Source: Selaginella moellendorffii
Taxonomy: Eukaryota > Streptophyta > Lycopodiopsida > Selaginellales > Selaginellaceae
Length of the DNA stretch: 64,000 nt
Assembly: GCF_000143415.4 (NCBI RefSeq)
Contig: NW_003314300.1
Location: 1,348,230-1,412,229, forward strand
Direction of reading: 5' to 3'
How positions within the stretch are numbered: the first letter of the stretch is position 1; every line of letters begins with the position of its first letter. The translations under genes were made by a program, and so were the position numbers. Positions 1 to 12,527 of this stretch are shown in pieces. The notes under the pieces were generated by a model, which made no database searches, had not been told where the DNA came from, and worked only from the letters and a program-made list of their open reading frames with translations.

Positions 1-390
1 GGACAAAATCCTAGATGTCCCGACGGAATGGCCTCTATGCCACATAACCAATAATAGAAATTCTCCAAAAATGTATAAATCATATAAACTATATAGGTCT
101 AATAGTAAAATCCTAAGGACAAAACACAAAACAAAACAATAAGACACTAAACTAACTCAATTAGATAATGAAGGGGTGCAATCCAATTAATTGACGCATG
201 ATTGCACTAGATCAAGACCCCTCATGTCACCATAACTGTTGATACCCTGGCTTGTACTCCATTAAAATGTGCTAAATTGCATGTTTCCCACACAACTTGG
301 ACCCCCATTGCTAACCAGACTGCCCATCTAGTGTGGCCCAGAGCCTCCCACACAAGGACCCTTATCTTTGCCCCTATCTCATCCTAGTGC

Positions 391-2470
391 ACTCGAATCC
401 CTCAGCTGGGATGTCCCCTCACCCCCTATCTATTTCTCATCGTCACAGATGCACTTGGGGCCTTTCTAGCTGTTGGAGGAGGGGTAAAAGGCCTAGTGCT
501 CCCTGTAGAATGGCAATAACTTCTGGGGACAGAGAGGGTTAACCAGCTGGGTAGGGCATTTGCAGATGACACGACACTGTTTTTGCTCACCACATTAGAG
601 AATCTAGATGTAGCTAGGGCCAAGTTGGAGGTCTTCAACCTTGCTGTAGGAGCAGCAATAAACTGGAACAAATCGATTGGGATCAACTGAGGGAAGCTGG
701 GGATTGAAGGATGGGGACAAGCACTCAGCTTCCAATGGCTTCATCCGGGAGATGATGCAAGATACCTGTGCATCTAGGTAGGCACAAAGTTTAGTGCCAA
801 GTTGTAGGACGACATCCTACTCAGGAGAATCAGCATGACCATCCAAAAGTGGGCCCTAAGGAAACTCAGAATCCTAGTGAGGATTGTGGTTGCTAAATGT
901 GTAGTGCTGCCCAACATTTGGTACCACCTGGCAATTTGGCCTATTTTGGAGTCCACAATAAAGATGGTACACACATATGTCTGAAGAGGGGCGTTGGCCA
1001 TAGGATACATAATGGCAAAGGTTGTATGGTAGTCTACAGCTTGGCCATGAATCCTAGGAGGATTGGGTATCATTGACTTGAGTGACATGCCAAAGGTGAT
1101 GAGATACAAGTTTATACTCATGGGACTTTAGCCAGGTTGGCAATCATGGCATCTCATCTTCTGACAGAGCTTGGTGACAATTCACCCCAAGCATAATATG
1201 GCCCAGGTCTGGGAGGTAGATCCGGACCAATGCAGGTGGTCAAAGGAGGCAACTTGATCTAGGGTATCTATTAATTGTGGAGGACATTCCCATTGTCACA
1301 AGTCACCCCAAGAAGGGCAAAGGGCTGGCTCAACCAGCCCCTATTCTTCAATGCATTGTTTTGGATGGGGGACAACACACTAGACAAGGAGCCACACTAT
1401 ACCATTTGGAGAAAACTCCACTCTAATAGCTTCCAAACTTTGAAGGACCTCATAGGGGTGGTGGACAAAGACACTAGGACAACAATAAGATGGCTATAGG
1501 GTTTTGGCCTGTGGGAAAGATGAAACCTCCAAGTAGACATTTTATGACTCTTAAGGAAGGGGGCAAGTGGCCAAGACGTCACCTCAGAACAGGAGACTTC
1601 ATCATGGTGCAGAGGGACTCAAAGTGGGAGGAACAAATGTGGAGCAGTCCCTACTGGGTTCCTGGAACCAGGCTTTCACAGCCCCCACTCCTGCTTGGTC
1701 AAATGAGGATGTGGAGGTATGGTTTGTGATTTCACCAATGGACAATATAGGGCGACCCTTTAGAGTCACAAGAGAAGACATGCTTCTCCTTGCAAGAGAA
1801 GCACAGGTAATGCCACAGGTATCAGATGACGAGGTCAAAGGACAGATACAGGTTTTACATTAGACTCCCAAACAGCTTGATGTGGTAGAATTAGAAGCTG
1901 TCCTAGAAGGGGACAGACTACTGGTATAGTGGTAGTAGCAATTACTTGAGGATCTAGATTGGGATCCTGGTAGTAAGGAGAATGGATTTTTCTCATATGC
2001 AGTCAAAGAGGCACGGAATGGGCTACTAACGTCTTAGGAGGAGGTGACAGAGGAAATTCTGAAGCTGTGGCAAAAGAGAATTGCACAAGGCATGGATGCA
2101 GAACAAGTGGTGGGAAACACATTGGACTTCTGGAAGCTCTTGATCCAAGAGAAGGCTAAAGTTACATCTTGGCTGGTGGCTACCAATGGTCTCCCGGTTG
2201 GCCAGTGGTTCCAAAAGGAGGCGAAATAGAGGTGCAAGGAATGCAGCAAAGTGGAAATAGTTAGTCATGCACTATGGGGGTGCGATGTGGCCAAGGAGGT
2301 GTGGCAGCAGATCTTTATAGTAGTGAAGGACCTTGGGATCTCACAGGACTTCAAGGCTCAATGTGGAGACATCCTACATTGGTTCAAGGGGGCTAGGAGC
2401 CCTGCCACAGGTCTTGCATGGAGGCACATCAGGTGCAAGGGACGCCACTATTTTACTGATCTCCTAGTTG
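391..2470 (+). mobile_element. Degenerate LINE, 3' half (RT catalytic part to zinc knuckle)
   Basis: Reading on the plus strand with several stops and frame changes, the translation shows the second half of a plant non-LTR reverse transcriptase. The block CPLTPYLFLIVTDALGAFL lies at about 412-470, followed by the catalytic box AFADDTTLFLL at about 556-590 and an INWNKS block at about 655. Further on comes GGLGIIDL at about 1055-1080, typical of the region after the RT palm. Near 2230-2310 is a zf-RVT-like C-terminal stretch (C-x2-C, then H-A-L-W-G-C, then VW). This is a dead copy. Its missing N-terminal half lies immediately to the right on the opposite strand. Recognition is from remembered family motifs. 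Confidence 0.8.
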
Positions 2471-3560
2471 AAAGCTCACTCCCATCTTGCCATTTATTGT
2501 GACTCGACTCTCTGCTCTTTGATACAGCAGTGAGCTCCTTATGACCATCACCTGTGGAATCCCAATCCTCCGCATTTACTCTTCTAAAAAGTTCTAGTCC
2601 ACTCTATCGTACACTTTTTTGGGGTCTAGCAGCCATGCCACAATTTGTTATTCTGAGATCTCCACCCATCGTTGTGCCAGTAAGTAGGTCCATATGTTCT
2701 CCAAAATCTTACGTCTTGGCACAAACCCTATCTACCGTTCTTTGATGATCAGAGGCATTACCAGTTGGAGTTTGAGTGCCATTGTCTTCGCATAGATTTT
2801 GTATAACATTTTGAGCATGGTGATTGGTCTCCAATTCCTGAGTGGCAGCTGGCCTCCTACTACCTAGGCACACACCCAAAGGAGGATGTGTGCACCTCCA
2901 TGTCTGCAGTAGCATTGGGCCAAAGGTGTCCCAATACTCCTCATAAAATGCTTGGAGGAGGCCATCCCCTCCTGGGGGTTTGTTGTCACTTAGCTTCTCC
3001 AATGCAGTGTGCAAATCTTCCAGATTGAGATCTTCCTCCAGGTTATGATTCCACTTGCCTGGGATACAATGAGGAAGGGAGGCTACTACTCTGTCTGCTG
3101 CATGATCCCTTGTCTCTGTCTATGGTTGAGCCATGTACAGTGCCTGGTAAAACTCTTGGGCCAATTTTTGTATACCCTGCTGGTCCTCCACAAACGCTCC
3201 ATCACCTCATTTCAATCCTAGGATTGGTGGGGAGTCCATGACTGGCCAAATCCTCTTATAATATGCCTTGCTGAGGAGCCACTCATTCATCACCTAGATA
3301 TCCTCCATAATCCGGACCCCTAAGCTCCACACGACATACTCCTTTTCTCCCAGTTCCACTTCCCTCTCATCTAGTGTTGCCTACTATTTGACTGTGTCCA
3401 CCTCTCGCAATACCATTCATTGCATTGGTACCACCTTTTGTCTAGTCAGTCTTAGCTCCTTGAGGACTTCTCCCTTCCTCCTAGGATTGGCCCAATGATT
3501 GCCAATAAGATCCAGCATTAGAGTCATACCAAAATCTACTACATGGCTGATGATTTAGTG
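2466..3560 (-). mobile_element. Degenerate LINE, 5' half of RT, inverted relative to the 3' half
   Basis: Reading leftwards from about 3560, the minus strand gives a LINE RT N-terminal region: LSDNKPPGGDGLLQAFYEEY near 2930-2990, then NWRPITMLKMLYKIYAK near 2790-2840, then IGFVPRRKILENIW near 2690-2735 and DPKKVYDRVDW near 2600-2640. It fades at about 2466 in SRVTINGKMGVSFQL, the block that normally precedes the (R)QGCPLSPYLF motif. That motif opens the plus-strand fragment at 391. There are stops and frameshifts throughout, so it is not coding. The two fragments together make one RT with no obvious overlap. Confidence 0.78.
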
Positions 3561-3698
3561 GGGAGACAATGGATTTCACAAGGAGTGCAACAAAGAACTC
3601 AACTCAGCAAAGAACAAAACACACAGACGAGCTTGATATTTCAGAGAAGATTAGCAATCTGTGTCGTCATTGCTGTGGCTCAGCACTAGCAGCAATGT

Positions 3699-3725
3699 GG
3701 TGGGGGTGGGGGTGGGGGTGGGGGC
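3699..3725 (+). repeat. (GGGGGT)n tract, possible G-quadruplex
   Basis: Five runs of guanine separated by single T residues occur in an otherwise AT-rich flank. The run lengths allow an intramolecular G-quadruplex on the plus strand. It lies just outside the inverted LINE half and may be a simple repeat grown from a GGTGGG seed. Confidence 0.7.
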
Positions 3726-3802
3726 AGTGGCAGAAGCGGCAGTTCCTTGATAAGCAACACTCTAGTGGGCAATACATGTATTGCCATGTAGAGGGGTTAT
3801 AA

Positions 3803-4990
3803 AATTATTACATACAACTTAATTCAATCCAATGGCTCCTAATGGGCTGATCATCTTAATGGGAAAGCCACTACCCATTAAAAACCATTCCTTTTGTGTT
3901 TTCTCTTGTTTGGAGATGCTAATCTAGAATTATGAATCAATTAAAATAAGCATGTGAGAGTAATTTTAGGGATTATATAGGAAGCAAATGACAATATGAC
4001 CACAATGGCACACTAAATTTAAATGATAATGCAGATTTCATACCCAAACTTAATAACCTTGGGTAGGAGTGAACATGGTTTGAAAGGTGTTAAAGAATTA
4101 AACACTTGATATTGGGGGTGGTTGTGAGTTTGAAAGTTAGAACAACCTATTATTCATTTAGATTAATCTTGTATTTTATATGTTTAAAATTTCTAAACTT
4201 TCCTAAACACTTCCCAGTATATTCTTGTTTACAATAGTATTTATTTGTCCACATTGCCTTTCAACTAAAAAAACATTTTGTTAGGAGTTTGAGAATTTGT
4301 AACTATCATATAGACTTCACTTAATACTCTATATGTTTTGGACACTTTAGTTGAGCTTAGAGTTTGCAAAGTGAGTGGCCAGAAGAAGATGCTACTTTGT
4401 GGCACCATATGAGTTAAGGTATGTCATTTGTTTCTCATGCTTAACAAGTGGACCAAGCTTGGCTAAAATGGGTACTAATAGAGAAAGAAATTGCAATAGT
4501 TGTTGCTATGACATTTGTTTTCTTTTTGTATAGTGGCTACCTTAGCACTTGTGGATCTTGTTGAGTCTATGAACTAGATTTAGTTAAATTGAATGAAAAT
4601 AAACAGTTGAATTTTAGAAAAATCCCTTAAAGCTGAGTATGTAGGATCTAATTTGACTTAGAATGGAAAGTCATATTTGCATTCTTAAACATCTTCATAA
4701 CAAATAAGAAAGTTAAATTTTTCAGGAGTTCATCATCAAAAGAAGGGAAGATGACAAAATTAATCAAATACTAAACAATAAAAATGAAAAAAAATGAATT
4801 TATAACACTCTAAGTAGAGGCTTTAGAAACTAATCTGGTCTAACCCTCACCTAAATCTAATCTGGGTATGGGTCTATGCTAATCATCCATATGTATAGTA
4901 AATCTTGAGTTCAAATCCCATAAATAGACGTTTGACTAGTAATAATGAATATATTCATTAATAAATATAGAGAGATAGTAAATATGTGAT
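3803..4990. other. AT-rich non-coding stretch
   Basis: No gene, RNA gene or clear protein remnant was recognised. The right end (about 4860-4994) probably belongs to the 3' LTR of the minus-strand gypsy element described next. Confidence 0.6.
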
Positions 4991-5059
4991 ATCATTTCTT
5001 TTTCGATGCCAAGGATTTCGATAAGTGGCAACTAAAGTGGTGTAGAATCAGGTTTAAGT

Positions 5060-7350
5060 GAATATCACCTATGGTAATTTAGAAAGATAAAACAAATACT
5101 GACAATAACATCAGGTGGTGGTGGAATACAAGTGTTATCAAATAAAACATGATAAAGTTTTAATAAAAAAATAAAGAACACCACATGCAAACCTATGAAT
5201 GGTGGAAGATTGAGCTGATAAATGAACGTAAAGGTGTGAGAGTACACAGAAAAGACCCAAATGTTGATAATCCAACTTATTGCAATGATATGTAATCTTC
5301 TAATAATGACAAAGAAGCTAAGCTTTTGATCTAACTAAAAAAATAAGAATTAAGTTGTTATGAATAATCAACAATATGGTGATAAGTAGCTTGAACATAA
5401 AAAAAGTCATGATAAATTTGTTCTGAAGAGAATTCAAGGTAGTAGCATGAACAACAACAAAATCATTTGTAAGACTTAAATTTTATACAAAAAGAATATG
5501 ATTAAATGAAAGCTATAGTTGATAAAGATTGAAGAGTGATGCATTGTAAAAATTATTATAAGCATATTTAGCAAAAAAAATGAAATCAACCTAATTAGTC
5601 TGTTGATGAAAAATAAAATATCAAAGATACTATTTAAGAGTTTAAATAATATACTAGAGTTGTCTATCAGTTTGAGGATGGTGAGAAGTGGATAGTTTGC
5701 TTTTGATATAAAGAAGGAAAGAAATTTACACCAAAAGTTGGAAACAAACTAAGGCCTTTAATCACTGACAATATCATTCAATAATTCATAAAGGCCTAAA
5801 ATGTCTTTGTAAATAAGCTTAGATACTTTCAATCAATCATCCTATAACATGGCAAAAAATTATTATTTAAAAAAAAAATTAACCATAATAAAGATACTGT
5901 CAAATCTTCAAAAAGGTGGAAAATAAGTAAGGAAATCTATAGAGATAGATTCCTAAGGCCATAGAGCAAAAGGTTAAAAAAGACAAAATAAAGCATGTTT
6001 CGACATTTTGGTTCACTAATATATATCACAAGTATGGATAAAATTTTTAACATACTTGCACATATAAGGCCACCAAAATTGTCATTATTCCAATCTTAGA
6101 AATCATGGCAGGATGATATATAATTACATCTCACCATCAAATGATACAACTAAGAATGTTGATGAAGGAACCCATCCCAAAATTAAAGAAATCAATAATC
6201 ACTATGCTATGTTGAAAAATCATTGAAAGAAATGATTATCAAACTTTTTAAACAAATGAATCGGTGGCTTGAACTATAATTTATAACTTAATGGAGTGAT
6301 CAAATAAAATAAAAATTATGTAAGGAAGTTTATTTAGAAGCAAGGGGAATTAAGAAGAGTTTGATGTTGGAGATCAAATATAAGTCTCCAAGTGAGTGTA
6401 TGAGATAATTACATCAGAAAAAAACTTTAACTTTCCCATTTGCTTTCTTTGCAAAAGGTACAATTATAAATTAAAAATAGGATAGTGATCATGACTACCA
6501 AGTTTAATATTGATTAAGGATGCATACTAAAAATAAATACTGGAAGTTCTTATGATCATTGTAAATAGTAGTTATGTAGAGATAACCTTTAAGGAACTGA
6601 CACTAATTTTCAAAAGGATCAAATAGCTCTTTGTTAAAGATTAATAATTGATCTTTATAGTTGTATACTTTCAATAGAGGAAAAAAATTAGGTGAAGCTC
6701 ACTATTTATTCCTTCCTATGATAATACAATGCCTAAAGCAAAATCTAAACCATTTTGCTCAACAAAATATAGTTTTGTATTTTTCAGATGGATGAGAACT
6801 AAAGTAAAAGCAAATGCCTTTAGAAGATCAAAATAAGTCTATACAATAGAAGACCCCACACAAAAGGGGAATTTTTTTATAGTGAATTATATAAAAGGAA
6901 GAGTGACCTTGGAAAAATCTAAAATGAAGTGCTGATAAAAGTTCACAATGTTAAGGAAACATTAAATATTACAAATATAAGTTTGTCATTACCACTCAAA
7001 ACTGGTAAAAACCTTCGTAGAATCCATGATGATGTTACATGAAAGAACAATATAACCTAAAAACTTTACCAAATCTTGATAAAAAAAACATTTCTTTAAC
7101 TTTGTAAAAAAACCATATTGCTAAAGGTGTTGGAGAACAAAGTAAATATGATAATTGTGCTCTTAAGTCTTAGAGAAGGTAAGAATGTCATCAAGATAGA
7201 TGACAATAAAAAGGTCAAGAAAATCACAAAACCATTATTTATCAATTGAAAAACAGTTATATAAAGTATATAGTTTATACCTTTTATCATAGGATAACCA
7301 TAGAGTGGAACATAACCCTTAGACATGTGGCCAAAGAGTAATAAAGTGGA
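5060..7350 (-). pseudogene. Gypsy pol remnant: RT, RNase H, integrase
   Basis: Minus-strand translation, allowing stops, gives in order: the RT catalytic segment FIVIYLDDILTFSKT at about 7165-7215 followed by KKCFFYQDLVKFLGYIV; an RNase H start FALGIVLS near 6730-6760; integrase PWESISIDFLTYFPPF-like text near 5930-5985 with GFDSIFIMV after it; a D-R-x-x-FVSNFW block near 5740; HPQTD near 5660; and AKYAYNNFYNAS near 5540. A YQHLG...HLSAQSS...LLK-type stretch near 5170-5290 matches the post-integrase region of chromovirus-like gypsy elements. Clearly dead. The family assignment rests on the motif order. Confidence 0.8.
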
Positions 7351-7549
7351 ATTTAAGCTTTAAGGCCTTGAGCCACTGAACAAAAGAATGGAGCTAAACT
7401 CCCAAGCATGAAGTTAAAAAACTGGAGCATAGAATGATATTGGAAAAATCCTAGAACATCTTGTATCCTAATGCTAAGACTAGAACACAAAAAGGAGTTA
7501 AACAGAGTATACTATTATTTCTATATATTGGTGGCTTGACGCGAGGATA

Positions 7550-8199
7550 TGGGTATGGTAATTACTAATATGATATCGAGCTTAAGCTTAAACCTAAGTC
7601 AAATGTAGAACAAAGACAAACACACAAGCAAGGACCTAAATTATGTTTCAGGTTGGTCGACCATGCGTAACCTACCCATCATTCTTATTATACATTTGGA
7701 ACCCCTAACAACCCCTTATAACCTTATTAAATATGGAATGGCATTAAATTGTAAATTTGGATGTGGGAATAACACTATTCTGTAGAATAATCTCTACATT
7801 CTTTAGATATGGCTCACTCACAAATTTAGACACTTTCCATAAATAACTAATAAAATTAAATAAGACCAATATATAGAGTATGATAGTAAGTAAGGGTGTT
7901 TGGAGAAGATAATACACAAGGGTCACTAGCTAATATGAAGCATAATGAGATAAAAACTCCTTACCAAGCTAAGTATGCTTAGTTAATAGTATGTAGAAAT
8001 TCCATCCTTATACTCATCCGGTTTAAGTATACTTGAAATGCTTAGTTAACTCCTTTAGCACAAAAAGGACTAATGAAGGGTCCAACAGTACTGATCTCTT
8101 GCTATTATGGCAGTAAAAGATGAATATTTAAAAGGACCAATTAACATATAACTTTCGATATCCACAATCATATTCACAACACTCTCCCCCCCTTAGGGA
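7550..8199 (-). mobile_element. Probable 3' LTR with polypurine tract of a second element
   Basis: On the minus strand, positions 8199-8182 form a purine-rich tract (CCTAAGGGGGGGAGAG) immediately followed at 8181 by TGTTGTGAATATG, the usual PPT-plus-TGTTG arrangement at the start of a plant 3' LTR. The far end of the LTR is uncertain (somewhere near 7550). It may represent an element nested in the gypsy copy. No coding remnant was assigned to it. Confidence 0.4.
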
Positions 8200-9960
8200 A
8201 GATCAATGTCTTTGTCAATATATACTTTAATTTAGATCACCACTAAGGAAACAACTCTAGAAAAAAAATTATGATATTCACACTTTGTGAGAAATACACC
8301 AACTTATGAGTTAGGCGGCAACTTCTTTATCTAATGCAAATACGCTATAACTTAGACACCTTCTAATTGTCACCAACAAAGAAATGACTAATAGAATCAA
8401 TCATCTTTACTATTTTAGATATCACCTAAATTACAAAAGATGATATGCCTTTGCTTGCAGGTGATATAGGGAGAAAAGCCAAAAGCCTGAATAAATAAAT
8501 TAAATTCATCAATAGACCACTATAAATATGTAGTTAGAGTTGACATAGTCATGCCCTTTTAACGAAAGTAGGAACATTGAAAAAGAGGTGGATTATATGA
8601 CCAAATAATAATAACTACCCCATAACTAAAGATTTCACTATACATATAAAGTGTTGAAACCATTCTATCTATACTAGTTTAAAACTTAAAGATCAAGAGA
8701 TGGACACTATCAAAGTCATAAGCAAAGATATTTTAGAGATATCAAATTATCAATAAGTAAATCTTATATAAGAACACCAAAGTATTCCAAATAAGTTATC
8801 ATCCAATAAACAAGTATAATAGAGGAACTAGCAAGATCATTATAGTTTGAAGGCATATAATTAATCATCTAGCAAAATTTAATAGCAAGTATACCATTAT
8901 GAAAACTCAATAATAAAACTTAACTACCAAAGATTGCAAATAATATACCAAAAAACTTATAAAAATAGCTCAAAGAATACAAAGAATTATTGACTATATA
9001 AGTAAAATGCTCACAAATATATCACTTGAAAAAAATAATATCCCAATTTATCAAAACCAACTTTAGTAATAATTGATAGAAAAAAATAAATAACACAAGA
9101 GACAACAATAATTATCATTCTAGCCAATCTGAATAAATTCCAATCAACAATATTGAGTTGCTAAAGTAAGCATTAGTAACATCTTACCAATATGTCAAAC
9201 CCAAGAGACTAATTCAAAACAAATAATAAAGAACATGTGGTAATGCAAAAAGCTAAAAGCTATTAAGATATAACTAACTATTAAAAAATATTACTGATCA
9301 TCCCATTAATATAGATGTACATTCATCATTGAATGACAATCCACCATCCTACAAAATCATCCACCACTAACAATAACCAAGCAAAAATCTAACAAGAACA
9401 ATTAACTATCCCAAAATGGTAGTCAATTATCATCAACTACTATTGATGTTGAATAATTTACTATAATTGAAATGGAGTGGATCCAATCTAGGTATATTGA
9501 CATCATTATGACACAAGGTTTAGAATACCACATTTCTTTTGCCTATTGATATTAGTGCTCTATCTAATTTCAATATTCTTTCTTTTTTATTGTGAGGATT
9601 GATGGTAATATTCTAATATGAAAAGATTATTGTTGATTAGGAATCCTTTTTGTTGGACTTACAATATCCTATAACAAACTTTCTAATAATTGTTTATAAC
9701 TTCATGCTAAGACATCACTTCTAAGATCCATATCATTATGCTGTTGGTTAGATCTCATCATCCTTCTACACTAAAAGGCTTGCAAGCTATCTTAGACTAA
9801 TAAAAATAATAAATAATTTAGAGCAGAAGTAAAAAAGTGATATTCTGAGAACTATATTTTACTTGTAAGAAACCAATTCCTACTCTGGCTAGTAGTAGTG
9901 AATATACTCTTTATTAAATATAGAGAGATGACAAAATATGTGATAAAATTGATTATACTT

Positions 9961-10764
9961 TTTTGTTTTAAGTAATTCTCTTTAACTATTTTTAAAAAAG
10001 GTTCTAGAAATAAAATTTGGAGATTATTTTTTATAATTTATATTAGCATATCTATGTGATTACAGCAAACTTATTAGTAGTGACTACGGGAAAAATGTAA
10101 GTACTTGGCATGATTAAACTACACGGTGTAAAACAGAAATAAAAATAGTTGATACAAATAAAAGAGAATTTTTCTGGAGAGTAGTAGACAAGAGAAAATA
10201 CAATACTACATTAAGATCTGAATTCAAAAGTGTCAGACAAATAATATACTAGAAACATTGTATTGCAAAGGATAATTCAATTATACAATAAAATCAAAGT
10301 TGTAACTTCTAGCATGGTTTATTTAAGCATAAAAATCAAACATTAATACATATTTATGATACAATCAAGAATTGAAATGTTCTTAATGTTTGACAGTAGA
10401 AAAATATATGATTCATTTTGACTTTACTCATTCTATATAAAATACATTGTAGCAACACTTGAATTAATTTTTAATCTAATTTTTAATTTAATGTTTCTCC
10501 AATTTTTATTTATTTATTATATAATATATTTATTATTCTTATTATTTTTATTTCTTTTTGGTGGAGATCCAAAAAATAGAACTTGCCTAATCTTGCCCTA
10601 ATCTCCTCTATCTAAGGAGATTTTGGTTCCGAATACCATTGTTTCTTCAAGATTTCATCAGCATCACTATTCTGTTATATGTTTTCTTTCTCCAAGACAA
10701 GACGAGAACTATTTTATCTTAGCAACAATCTCTTGAATTCATTCTGACTCCTTTGAATCCATAT
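9961..10764. other. AT-rich intergenic, no gene seen
   Basis: No open frame or known motif was found. It serves as the 3' flank of the lectin gene that follows on the minus strand. Confidence 0.6.
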
Positions 10765-11718
10765 CTAATTTCCCAGGGCTCTCCACAAGAGTTCTTGGTT
10801 GTCTGTATCAACTATTTCTACATTGCCATAGTCAGTTACCAATAAACTTGCCGTTATCACGCAAGAATGCTTATTGTCATGACAATATATATTTGTGTGC
10901 CATAGGATACCCTTTCCCTTGTCAACTATGAAAAGATTGCCATCTCTTTTTAATATCGCACAGTAGCAAATATGTGATGTGTTTGGACTCTCCCATATAA
11001 TAATATGACCCATTTTGTATAAAACAAGTTTACAGTTCATTTCTAGAGTTAATTTGTACTTGTTATTACCAGAGACTAAACTATTTTCTGGTAAAATGTA
11101 AGAACCCACAACACCATAGTCACCTCCAGAGAGCCCAGACCGGAATATCCAGCAGCTTCCCTGATCATTATCATCAAGATTAGAAACTATGTTTGTATGT
11201 AAAAGACCATGCAAACTATCCTGATAACTTAGAATTGTGTATTCGATCCTAAAATTCATATATTCTACTCTTATAGCCCCACAGAAAAATGTCCTCTCAT
11301 TGTTGGATGCCGCTTGTTCTCTTAATGCATCACGTAGGATAGAAAAATAGCCCCACAAAGTAGCACCACCATATTGAATTGTCCGCACCCCACCCTGTGT
11401 ACACACCAAAGGAATTGCAGTATCAGTTGAAATATGTGGTGTGCTCACAGCAAGAACAATTCTTATTCCGAATCGACTAAAACTATGCGTGAATGACCAG
11501 CTTTGGAGATAATATCTTTCCAGGGTAGAAAATGATGAAATATAATTGGTTATAGCATCTAAAAGACTTTCAAATTCAACCCGTGATAGATAATATGCCA
11601 TGCCCAAATATGATACTTGTGGTAAAACTCTTGGAACTGCCGGGGGTGGGAATGGCTGAGAGAGTGAAAGTTGGAACAAAACTGATACGATCACAAGCAT
11701 TTCAGTAGTGTAATTCAT
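10765..11718 (-). CDS. Secreted bulb-type (GNA-like) lectin domain protein
   Basis: Intronless 317-residue protein. Residues 1-20 form a hydrophobic signal peptide (MNYTTEMLVIVSVLFQLSLS), so the product is probably secreted or apoplastic. The middle (about 40-200) is not recognised. Residues about 215-315 resemble the bulb-type mannose-binding lectin fold: three beta-prism repeats, each with a degenerate Q-x-D-x-N-x-V-x-Y site (EMNCKLVLY, KRDGNLFIV, DYGNVEIVD) followed by a tryptophan near the end (IIWES, GILWHT, ELLWRA). None of the three sites is canonical, since the leading Gln is missing, so mannose binding may be weak or lost. No kinase or TM segment follows, so this is not a lectin receptor kinase. 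The gene sits alone at the edge of the transposon-rich block. Confidence 0.72.
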   Translation of the reverse strand: MNYTTEMLVIVSVLFQLSLSQPFPPPAVPRVLPQVSYLGMAYYLSRVEFESLLDAITNYISSFSTLERYYLQSWSFTHSFSRFGIRIVLAVSTPHISTDTAIPLVCTQGGVRTIQYGGATLWGYFSILRDALREQAASNNERTFFCGAIRVEYMNFRIEYTILSYQDSLHGLLHTNIVSNLDDNDQGSCWIFRSGLSGGDYGVVGSYILPENSLVSGNNKYKLTLEMNCKLVLYKMGHIIIWESPNTSHICYCAILKRDGNLFIVDKGKGILWHTNIYCHDNKHSCVITASLLVTDYGNVEIVDTDNQELLWRALGN

Positions 11719-12009
11719 TCTGTTGTCATTCCTGGGTCAAGAAGTCATGTTTTTTATATCCAAAATTAAATTACCCCAGCTTTGATTTTATCATACTGTC
11801 ATCGTCCTTTACAATAGCATACTAAATGAGTTTGAATTGACTGCTATTTTGGCTAATAACTATTAGAATTCTTTTGGTAATATAAGTTTTAAAATGTTTT
11901 GCTTTTTCTTCTTGTATTTACTAATCCCTCTTTACCAGTCTTAAATGCATTTTGAAATATACATTGAATTAATCTTATACACTCCAATTTTATTTTTATT
12001 TCCCCCCTC

Positions 12010-12430
12010 CTCACAGGTTTTCTAAAGCCCCACTCACGGCATATGCTTGAATGAGTGCATTCATGGGATAGCGTTGTGGTGCTTCATTTTGTGGAACACT
12101 TTGCTGGCATTCACCAGACTGCCACACCTGGACTAGACGGTGACAAGGCTGCTAGCAATGTAGAGATTGTCTTCCAAACCATTGTCAATAATACTAGCAT
12201 GGATTTTCCTTGCCTCGTCTATATCTCTAGAAGACTTGAGCTGTGAAAGGATGGGCACAATACTTCTCACACTTGCATTGCTCGAGTGCTGGAAGGAGGA
12301 CACTAGCCATGGCTGCATTGCACGAAGAATTATGGAGAGCTCGAATATTATCCACCTTGTGATTCTCCTTAAAATTTGCCATATGGCTGAGTTTTATCCA
12401 CCTTAGTTGCCATGTCAATAAAACAATACT
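12010..12430 (-). pseudogene. PPR gene fragment
   Basis: On the minus strand, pieces in different frames recall a PLS-class PPR N-terminus: ARKIHASIIDNGLEDNLYIA at about 12140-12210, then YSRCGSLVNASKVF-like text (with a stop in place of the Y) and a PWNALIQAYAVSGAL-like block near 12010-12060. Stops and frame changes interrupt it and no complete motif array remains. It lies just beyond the 3' end of SMC2. It is a dead fragment of the large PPR family also seen intact elsewhere in the window. Confidence 0.6.
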
Positions 12431-12527
12431 TCAATTATTTCCACTCTTTCTACAGTCATGGCAAGGATGAACACTAGATTCATGTAACAATCTATAACAA
12501 AAAATATTAATGTGATCTTCTAATCTT

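Larger units (their letters stand above)
4860..9960 (-). mobile_element. Decayed Ty3/gypsy LTR retrotransposon
   Basis: A minus-strand element is inferred from two matching ends and an internal pol. The putative 3' LTR begins at 4994 with TGATATCACATATTTAC, directly after the purine tract GAAAAAGAAA (5004-4995). A related sequence (TCACATATTTTGTCATCTCT and following bases) lies at about 9890-9950 and would be the 5' LTR. Over about 70 bases the two ends agree at most positions. Everything is AT-enriched, with stops every few codons, as expected after long methylation and C-to-T decay. Gag and protease were not recognised. Another LTR-like end near 8181 suggests nested insertion. The extent is approximate. 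Confidence 0.6.

Noticed and set aside
4905-4925. GAGTTCAAATCCCA resembling a tRNA T-arm
   Set aside because: No acceptor, D or anticodon arm is found on either side. It lies in a putative LTR.
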